Part shown: piece after piece, positions 1-5,044 of the stretch | Position numbering within the stretch: the first letter of the stretch is position 1 | How the letters are laid out: the number at the start of each line of letters is the position of its first letter | NCBI GenBank assembly: GCA_900754955.1 | Contig: CAAEEV010000170.1 | Coordinates: 1-5,044 of the forward strand | Length of the DNA stretch: 5,044 nucleotides | Origin: Eggerthellaceae bacterium | GTDB taxonomy: Bacteria; Actinomycetota; Coriobacteriia; Coriobacteriales; Eggerthellaceae | Reading direction: 5' to 3' | Made by a program: the position numbers and the translations under genes | Notes under the pieces: generated by a model | Database searches by the model: none | Told to the model about the DNA's origin: nothing | Seen by the model: only the letters and a program-made list of their open reading frames with translations

Positions 1-1473
<1,473 letters not shown>

Positions 1474-1505
1474 TCAGGGAACTTTCTCTTCGGGTTACGG
1501 TGCCC

Positions 1506-1511
1506 ATGATA
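1506..1511 (-). promoter_or_regulatory. Possible -10 element for obgE
   Basis: On the minus strand the sequence reads CTGTATCATGGG, giving a TATCAT hexamer (5 of 6 to TATAAT) about 35 nt before the obgE start and downstream of the rpmA terminator. No good -35 hexamer is visible 16-18 bp upstream. The position fits a separate promoter with a short leader of about 30 nt. This is a motif match only. Confidence 0.35.
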
Positions 1512-1517
1512 CAGGGA

Positions 1518-1533
1518 TGCACGCGCACGTGCA
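1518..1533. repeat. Small inverted repeat upstream of obgE
   Basis: TGCACG (1518-1523), a 4-base spacer CGCA, and CGTGCA (1528-1533) form a perfect 6-bp inverted repeat. It lies between the rpmA terminator and the putative obgE -10, at about the -35 position. It could be an operator half-site pair or chance in GC-rich DNA. Confidence 0.3.
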
Positions 1534-1542
1534 GCGGGCTGC

Positions 1543-1575
1543 AAACAAAAGTGCCCCCTGCTCGGCAGAGGGCAC
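1543..1575 (-). terminator. Intrinsic terminator after rpmA
   Basis: On the minus strand GTGCCCTCTGC, loop CGA, GCAGGGGGCAC form an 11-bp stem, followed directly by TTTTGTTT. The seventh pair is U-G in the minus transcript but would be a C-A mismatch in a plus transcript, so the structure is polarised to end the rplU-rpmA message. It starts 31 nt after the rpmA stop codon. Confidence 0.88.
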
Positions 1576-1606
1576 CTTTCTCTCAAACAGATATGACGCT
1601 TGAGCT

Positions 1607-1864
1607 TTACGCCTGCTCGAAGGGGCGGACGTGCACGCGGCGCTTCTGACCGCGCGTGAACTCGAGCGTACCGTCGCAGAGGGCGAACAGGGTGTCGTCC
1701 TTGCCGCGGCCGACGTTGTCGCCGGGATGGAACTTCGTGCCGCGCTGGCGAACGATGATGTTGCCGGCACGCACCTTCTCGCCCGCGAACTTCTTCACGC
1801 CGAGGCGCTTCGCACGGGAGTCGCGGCCGTTACGAGTGGAGCCTAAGCCTTTCTTGTGTGCCAT
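1607..1864 (-). CDS. rpmA: 50S ribosomal protein L27
   Basis: This 85-residue protein of the large subunit has an N-terminal arm that reaches toward the peptidyl transferase centre. It begins [16 protein letters not shown], the diagnostic L27 start, followed by [30 protein letters not shown] and GKDDTLFAL. The length is normal for the family. The protein starts directly at the mature N-terminus and has no cleavable Firmicutes/Fusobacteria leader, so no Prp protease is implied; none is encoded between rplU and rpmA either. A strong ribosome binding site GAGGGAGG lies 8 nt before the ATG, in the 21-nt gap after rplU, so the two form one operon. A clear intrinsic terminator follows. Confidence 0.97.
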   Translation of the reverse strand: MAHKKGLGSTRNGRDSRAKRLGVKKFAGEKVRAGNIIVRQRGTKFHPGDNVGRGKDDTLFALCDGTLEFTRGQKRRVHVRPFEQA

Positions 1865-1885
1865 GAGTTATGCCTCCCTCAAACT

Positions 1886-2206
1886 TTACTCGGCGGTCTC
1901 AGAACCGACGGACTCGATCTTGACGCGCGTGAGCTGCTGGCGATGGCCACGCAGCTTCTTGTAGTTCTTGCGCTTCTTGAACTTGAAGACGAGAACCTTC
2001 TTGTCCTTGAACTGCTCGACGACGGTGGCGGTCACCTTCGTCTCGGCAGCCTTGGCGGGATCGGCCTCGACCTTGTCGCCGTCGACGATGCAGATCGCCG
2101 GCAGCTCGACCGTGGCGCCGACCTCAGCATCGAGCTTCTCGATGTTGAGCTTGTCGCCGGGGGCAACCTTGTACTGCTTGCCACCCGTCTTCACGATTGC
2201 GTACAT
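1886..2206 (-). CDS. rplU: 50S ribosomal protein L21
   Basis: This 106-residue large-subunit protein binds 23S rRNA. It opens with MYAIVKTGGKQYKVAPGD, the classic L21 N-terminus. Near the C-terminus is the family signature KFKKRKNYKKLRGHRQQLT, rich in Lys and Arg, followed by RVKIESV. The length is normal, with a short acidic tail (GSETAE). The ATG is preceded at 6 nt by AAGGAG. It is the first gene of the rplU-rpmA pair and carries a long upstream leader with hairpins that may take part in ribosomal-protein regulation, though this is unproven. Confidence 0.97.
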   Translation of the reverse strand: MYAIVKTGGKQYKVAPGDKLNIEKLDAEVGATVELPAICIVDGDKVEADPAKAAETKVTATVVEQFKDKKVLVFKFKKRKNYKKLRGHRQQLTRVKIESVGSETAE

Positions 2207-2272
2207 GAGTGTCTCCTTGTAAATCTACGCAAGGCGATAACTTAACGACGTGGCCGTTGCAAGTCCCGCGCC

Positions 2273-2288
2273 CCGCTCTGACGAGCGG
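2273..2288 (-). other. Leader hairpin 2 upstream of rplU
   Basis: On the minus strand CCGCTC, loop GTCA, GAGCGG form a perfect 6-bp GC-rich stem with a tetraloop, about 67 nt before the rplU start. No T-run follows, so it is not an intrinsic terminator. It may be part of a structured leader. Confidence 0.4.
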
Positions 2289-2340
2289 CCGCGAGCAGCG
2301 AATGCACAGCCGACGTGTATCATCGCACTCTTCCTACGCC

Positions 2341-2357
2341 GCGCCCCCTTTGGGCGC
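2341..2357 (-). other. Leader hairpin 1 upstream of rplU
   Basis: On the minus strand GCGCCC, loop AAAGG, GGGCGC form a perfect 6-bp stem, just downstream of the putative -10, so it would sit at the 5' end of the rplU transcript. There is no U-tract on either side. It could stabilise or regulate the message. Confidence 0.45.
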
Positions 2358-2367
2358 AACCTGATGT

Positions 2368-2376
2368 ATGTTAGCA
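2368..2376 (-). promoter_or_regulatory. Possible extended -10 promoter element for rplU-rpmA
   Basis: The minus strand reads TGCTAACAT, a TGn extension plus TAACAT (4 of 6 to TATAAT, with the key second A and last T). It lies in the AT-richest part of the intergenic region. The matching -35 position is GC-rich and poor, as is tolerated with extended -10 promoters. It predicts a leader of about 155 nt. Confidence 0.35.
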
Positions 2377-2402
2377 GATAACTTGGATACGCGCGAGGGC
2401 GT

Positions 2403-2433
2403 GTGAAGTTTTTTTCACGAATGCGGGTGCATT
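2403..2433. repeat. Two adjacent small inverted repeats in AT-rich patch
   Basis: GTGAA (2403-2407) and TTCAC (2414-2418) flank a 6-base T-rich centre, and immediately next to them AATGC (2420-2424) and GCATT (2429-2433) flank GGGT. Both are perfect 5-bp inverted repeats, located upstream of the putative rplU -10 and downstream of the tup hairpin. They could be regulator sites, but each is short enough to arise by chance. Confidence 0.3.
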
Positions 2434-2466
2434 GTGAGTTTGAGCTTTGATTGCAACAGCCTGCGT

Positions 2467-2494
2467 GCGCGGCCGGCGCAACGCCAGCCCGCGC
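2467..2494 (-). terminator. Probable U-less hairpin terminator of the tup operon
   Basis: On the minus strand GCGCGGGCTGGCG, loop TTG, CGCCGGCCGCGC form a 12-bp stem with one bulged G. It begins 21 nt after the tupC stop codon. One pair is U-G in this orientation but would be A-C in the other, so it is better formed in the tup transcript. No T-run follows (next bases ACGCAGG), which resembles the I-shaped terminators proposed for high-GC actinobacteria. It could instead be a 3'-end stabilising stem. Confidence 0.55.
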
Positions 2495-2515
2495 CCCTGC
2501 CCGCTTCGCCGCGCC

Positions 2516-3211
2516 TTAGGCGAGGTCGAGGAAGCGCTGCAGCTCGGGGGTTCGGCACGGACGGCTGAGCACCTTCGCCGTGTCGCCGTGCTCGAGAAGC
2601 CTGCCCTCGTACAGGAACAGCACCTCGTCGGCGATGCGGCGCGCCTGCTTGATGGAGTGGGTCACAACCACGATGCCCGAACCCTGCTCGTCACGGTAGG
2701 CGCGCAGCAGCTCCTCGGCGGCGAGCGTCGAGCGGATGTCGAGCGCCGCCGTGGGCTCGTCGAGCACGAGCAGATCGTAGCGCGCCATGAGCACGCGCGC
2801 GAGCGCCATGCGCGCCGTCTCCCCTCCCGAGAGACGCTTCGCCGCATCATCGGCGAGCCGCGTCAGGTCGAGCGCCGCCATGAGTTCATCGGCACGCGCC
2901 GCCCACGCATCGCGTGCGCTGCCCGCCGCGGCGTCGCGCGGAAGCTCGCCGTGAGCCCCGAGCATGAGGTTGCGACGCAGCGTTCCGTAGAAGGCGTAGC
3001 TGCGCTGCGGCATGAAGCCCACCTGCTCCCCCGCGCGATCGACGGAGCCCGCATCGGGCGCGAGCACGCCCGCCGCGATGCGCACGAGCGTCGACTTGCC
3101 GCAGCCGTTCGCGCCGATGATCGCGTAGATGCGGCCCGGCTCGAACGACAGCGCGTCGATCGCGAGCACCGTCTTGTCGCCGTAGCGTTTGACGATCCCC
3201 TCGAGCCTCAT
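2516..3211 (-). CDS. tupC: Tungstate-type ABC transporter, ATP-binding subunit
   Basis: This 231-residue cytoplasmic ATPase powers import of the oxyanion bound by the neighbouring lipoprotein. Walker A is GANGCGKST (33-41), the Q-loop glutamine is Q69 (VGFMPQRS), the signature is LSGGE (127-131), Walker B is LLVLDEP (147-153) and the switch histidine is H185 (VVVTHS). All catalytic elements are intact. There is no C-terminal TOBE/MOP domain as in ModC, which fits short TupC-like subunits. The start ATG (3211-3209) overlaps the tupB stop as ATGA, with GAGG 8 nt upstream (3223-3220). The frame stays open far upstream, but that extension is antiparallel noise inside tupB. An Ala/Arg-rich stretch at about residues 86-107, between Q-loop and signature, looks lineage-specific. 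Substrate assignment rests on the operon: TupB- and TupA-like partners. Confidence 0.9.
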   Translation of the reverse strand: MRLEGIVKRYGDKTVLAIDALSFEPGRIYAIIGANGCGKSTLVRIAAGVLAPDAGSVDRAGEQVGFMPQRSYAFYGTLRRNLMLGAHGELPRDAAAGSARDAWAARADELMAALDLTRLADDAAKRLSGGETARMALARVLMARYDLLVLDEPTAALDIRSTLAAEELLRAYRDEQGSGIVVVTHSIKQARRIADEVLFLYEGRLLEHGDTAKVLSRPCRTPELQRFLDLA

Positions 3212-3894
3212 CTGCTCAACCTCATCTGAAACAGGCCCACCGCCACGTTGATCACAAGGAACATGAGCAAAAGGATGATGCCGAGCGCGATGCCGAGCGT
3301 GAAATCGCCGCGGTTGGTGTACATCATGATGGCAGTCGTCATCACATTGGTCTTGTACGCGATGGCGCCGCCCACCATGGTCACCGCGCCCACCTCGGCG
3401 ATCGCGCGTCCGAACGCGATCAGGTACACGGTGATCACCTGATAGCGGCACTCGGTCATGACGAGCAGCATGCTGCGCCATGCCGAAAGACCGAGCCCAT
3501 GCGCCGTCTCGCGTATGGGCCCGGCAATGTCGTTCACGTACGCCTCGATGTTGCCGGCGACGACGGGCGTGATGAGCAGCACCTGGGCCACCACCATGCC
3601 TTCGACGGTGTACAGCAGCTCGAGGCCGCGCAGGGGCCCCACCCCGCAGAACATGAGATAGCAGAACAGGCCGCACACGACCGGCGGGAGCCCCATCATC
3701 GTACGGTTCAGGATGATGGGAACGGCCTTGAGACGCGACCGTCTGGTTGCGAGGAAGACCCCGAAGGGCACGCCGATGAGGAGCGCCACCAGCGAGCTCG
3801 CCACACTCATGCGCAGGGTCACGAGGATGATCTCGATGAGCCGCGGATCGGCCGAGAGCATGAGATCAAACGCTTGTGACAGTGCGGTCATCAT
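3208..3894 (-). CDS. tupB: Tungstate-type ABC transporter, permease subunit
   Basis: This 228-residue inner-membrane protein probably works as a homodimer to form the translocation path. About five hydrophobic segments are visible, near residues 20-48, 57-83, 97-117, 142-163 and 198-222. The cytoplasmic coupling loop is at about 128-142 (RETAHGLGLSAWRS), a variant of the EAA motif. The stretch FGRAIAEVGAVTMVGG (161-176) followed by NVMTTAI closely matches the conserved TupB region GRAIxEVGAxxxVGGN...TRVMTTAI; the usual Asn is replaced by Ala in VGGAIAYKT. The gene starts with two consecutive ATGs. The first is preferred because GAGG lies 9 nt before it. It begins 27 bp after tupA and overlaps tupC by ATGA, so all three genes are co-transcribed. 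A sulfate or molybdate permease is less likely given these motifs. Confidence 0.9.
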   Translation of the reverse strand: MMTALSQAFDLMLSADPRLIEIILVTLRMSVASSLVALLIGVPFGVFLATRRSRLKAVPIILNRTMMGLPPVVCGLFCYLMFCGVGPLRGLELLYTVEGMVVAQVLLITPVVAGNIEAYVNDIAGPIRETAHGLGLSAWRSMLLVMTECRYQVITVYLIAFGRAIAEVGAVTMVGGAIAYKTNVMTTAIMMYTNRGDFTLGIALGIILLLMFLVINVAVGLFQMRLSR

Positions 3895-3921
3895 GGCGCG
3901 GCGCCTCGCTTCGGATTCGCG

Positions 3922-4935
3922 TTAGGCCTGGTTGGCCTTGAACGCGAGGAACGTCGCCTTGTCCGAGAGGATGTAGGCGTTCATCTCGTCGGCCATGGTG
4001 AGGCAGGCTCCCATGCCGGCGTTGGAGTACGTGTACCAGTCGGTGTAGTCGGCCACGCTCGCCTCGTCGGTGGTGATGCCGAGATCCTCAGGCCAGAGCG
4101 ATACTTCCTTCGTGTGCGTGCCCGACGCGTCGCCGCGCGACACGAACGGGTACTTGCCGTCGGCGATGAGCGCAAAGGCGTCAGCTGCCGAGGAGGCCTC
4201 GCGCACGCCCGCAGGATCGTCGGCGGGACCGCACAGCACGAAGTAGTTGTACATGAACGTGAGACGCTCGGTGTCGTAGCCGTCAACGGTGTAGCCGAAG
4301 CCGTCGGCGATGAACTGCTCCTCCTGGCTCTTGGAGTGCACGAGGATCAGGTCGGCGTTGCCCATCTCGGCGTTCGCGATGGCGTTGCCCGTGCCCGCGG
4401 AGTAGATCTCAACGGTGTAGCCGTACTCCTCCTCGAACTGCGGGATGATGTACTCGAGCAGACCCGAATCGTTGACCGAGGTGGTGGTGGACATGCGGAT
4501 GGTCGCGGTCTCCTCGGTGGCCTGCGGAATGTCGGCCGTGGAGTGCGGCGCCGCATCGTCGATGGTGAAGAGGTTCTCGCCGTACTCGTCGACGCCGTAG
4601 TTGGCGATGAGATCGAGGCCGGGCCCGAGCATCCAGTCGATGAGGGCCTTTGCGCCCTGCGTGTTGATGGAGACGCCTTCGACGGCGTTGCCGTCAGCAT
4701 CGACGAAGGGAGCGTCGGGATTTACGGCGATGAGCGAATAGTTGTTGATGAGCCCCTCGTCCTCCTCGTAGAGGATGGTCAGGCCTGTCTCCTCCGTCTG
4801 GCCCTCAGCGGCCGACGACGAGGATGACGCGGAACCTTCCGTCGAAGAGCTGCAGCCGGCAAGCACGAGCATCAGCACCAAGCCGAGCACGATCCCCAGT
4901 ATGCCGAGCCCTTTGCGAGACAATGTGCGATCCAT
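3922..4935 (-). CDS. tupA: Tungstate-binding lipoprotein, circularly permuted TupA-like
   Basis: This 337-residue lipoprotein is the substrate-binding subunit of the importer. The signal peptide (residues 1-27) ends in the lipobox VLAGC with lipidated Cys28, followed by a Ser/Glu-rich linker (29-51) that tethers it to the membrane. The ligand motif STTTSVNDSGLL is at 149-160, GTGNAIANAEMGNADLILVH at 181-200, YNYFVLCGP at 229-237 and SRGDASGTH at 266-274. The protein ends with MGACLTMADEMNAYILSDKA and TFLAFK (308-333) plus four residues. These are TupA landmarks in the expected relative order. The segment that normally follows TYLAFK in TupA (ILxEGDxxLxNPYxVIxVNP...AxxLIDWLxSPxGxxLIxxY) is instead at residues 52-113, joined to the TTTS part by a linker at about 130-143. 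The ATG (4935-4933) is chosen because AAGGGAGG lies 4 nt before it and it opens the signal peptide. The normal order elsewhere is from memory of the family. Confidence 0.9.
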   Translation of the reverse strand: MDRTLSRKGLGILGIVLGLVLMLVLAGCSSSTEGSASSSSSAAEGQTEETGLTILYEEDEGLINNYSLIAVNPDAPFVDADGNAVEGVSINTQGAKALIDWMLGPGLDLIANYGVDEYGENLFTIDDAAPHSTADIPQATEETATIRMSTTTSVNDSGLLEYIIPQFEEEYGYTVEIYSAGTGNAIANAEMGNADLILVHSKSQEEQFIADGFGYTVDGYDTERLTFMYNYFVLCGPADDPAGVREASSAADAFALIADGKYPFVSRGDASGTHTKEVSLWPEDLGITTDEASVADYTDWYTYSNAGMGACLTMADEMNAYILSDKATFLAFKANQA

Positions 4936-4986
4936 GGTCCCTCCCTTATTCAATTGGACAGATAAAGGCTGCTCCCGCCTGACCCT

Positions 4987-4992
4987 ATGATA
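4987..4992 (-). promoter_or_regulatory. Possible -10 element for the tup operon
   Basis: The minus strand reads GCGGTATCATAGGG, giving TATCAT (5 of 6 to TATAAT) about 52 nt before the tupA ATG. A TTGCAT hexamer is visible upstream but at 14 bp, shorter than the usual spacing. The same GTATCAT heptamer precedes obgE. Confidence 0.4.
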
Positions 4993-4998
4993 CCGCTC

Positions 4999-5022
4999 GC
5001 ACGGGCATGCAAGACGCCGTGC
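4999..5022. promoter_or_regulatory. Candidate operator: inverted repeat upstream of tupA
   Basis: GCACGG (4999-5004) and CCGTGC (5017-5022) are perfect inverted 6-mers separated by 12 bases that contain the palindrome GCATGC. The centre is about 20 bp upstream of the putative -10, around the -30 region, where a repressor responsive to oxyanion or metal could bind. It does not resemble the E. coli ModE site (TATAT halves). No T-run follows on the minus strand, so it is not an obvious terminator of an upstream gene. Confidence 0.35.
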
Positions 5023-5044
5023 AGCCCCACCCGTACGCACACGG

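Larger units (their letters stand above)
2207..2515. other. Intergenic region between tupC and rplU
   Basis: This 309-bp stretch has no convincing coding sequence. From right to left it holds a strong hairpin that probably ends the tup transcript (2467-2494), an AT-richer patch with two small inverted repeats (2403-2433), an extended -10-like element for rplU (2368-2376), and a leader with two GC hairpins before the rplU ribosome binding site (AAGGAG, 2218-2213). The short frames that cross it do not look like proteins. Confidence 0.7.

Noticed and set aside
2389..2415. Plus-strand hairpin plus T7 run as a terminator
   Set aside because: The stem is only about 4 bp (ACGC/GCGT), is separated from the T-run by several bases, and no plus-strand gene precedes it.
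2447..3229. A 260-codon plus-strand frame opposite tupC
   Set aside because: Arg/Ala/His-rich composition, no recognisable fold or ribosome binding site, and full overlap with an intact ABC ATPase. It is a mirror of codon bias.
3212..3676. An extended N-terminus for the ATPase running back into tupB
   Set aside because: The extension is Arg/His-rich and out of frame within the permease gene. The ATPase domain starts normally at MRLEGIVKRYG with a ribosome binding site and ATGA overlap.
4114..4827. A 237-codon plus-strand frame opposite tupA
   Set aside because: Composition is valine/glycine/arginine-heavy and it lies antisense to the lipoprotein with no start signal or domain.
4936..5040. 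A 35-residue upstream extension of the tupA frame
   Set aside because: It would place Arg-rich sequence before the signal peptide. The ATG at 4935 has a strong ribosome binding site and directly opens a proper lipoprotein signal.

Overview
The window is a GC-rich bacterial chromosome segment, and every gene I can support lies on the minus strand. Read in the direction of transcription, it runs from right to left. The ribosomal proteins, the large Obg GTPase with a C-terminal OCT-type domain, the L27 that starts directly at MAHKKG (no Firmicutes-type cleaved leader), the direct rplU-rpmA-obgE-proB order and the strong GC bias suggest an actinobacterial lineage. An anaerobic Coriobacteriia/Eggerthellaceae-like organism would fit the tungstate importer. 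This placement is inference from gene content, not a database match.

Right part (about 5044 to 2467): a three-gene tungstate-type ABC importer in the order lipoprotein-permease-ATPase (tupA, tupB, tupC). A short upstream region holds a -10-like element and an inverted repeat. tupA and tupB are 27 bp apart, and tupB and tupC overlap by ATGA. A strong GC hairpin without a U-tract lies 21 nt after tupC and probably ends the operon. TupA captures the oxyanion outside the membrane, TupB forms the channel and TupC hydrolyses ATP.

Middle (2515 to 2207): a 309-bp intergenic region with a more AT-rich patch, small inverted repeats, an extended -10-like element and a probable rplU leader with two GC hairpins.

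Left part (2206 to 1): rplU (L21), rpmA (L27), a well-formed intrinsic terminator, then obgE (50S assembly/stress GTPase) and the first 26 codons of proB (glutamate 5-kinase), which overlaps obgE by ATGA and runs off the window.

The standout observation is that the tungstate-binding lipoprotein appears circularly permuted. The segment that normally forms the C-terminus of TupA (ILxEED...NxYSxIAVNP...GAKALIDWML) sits at the N-terminus, right after the lipobox and a Ser-rich linker. The protein then ends at the ...AYILSDKATFLAFK motif, where ordinary TupA would continue into that same segment.
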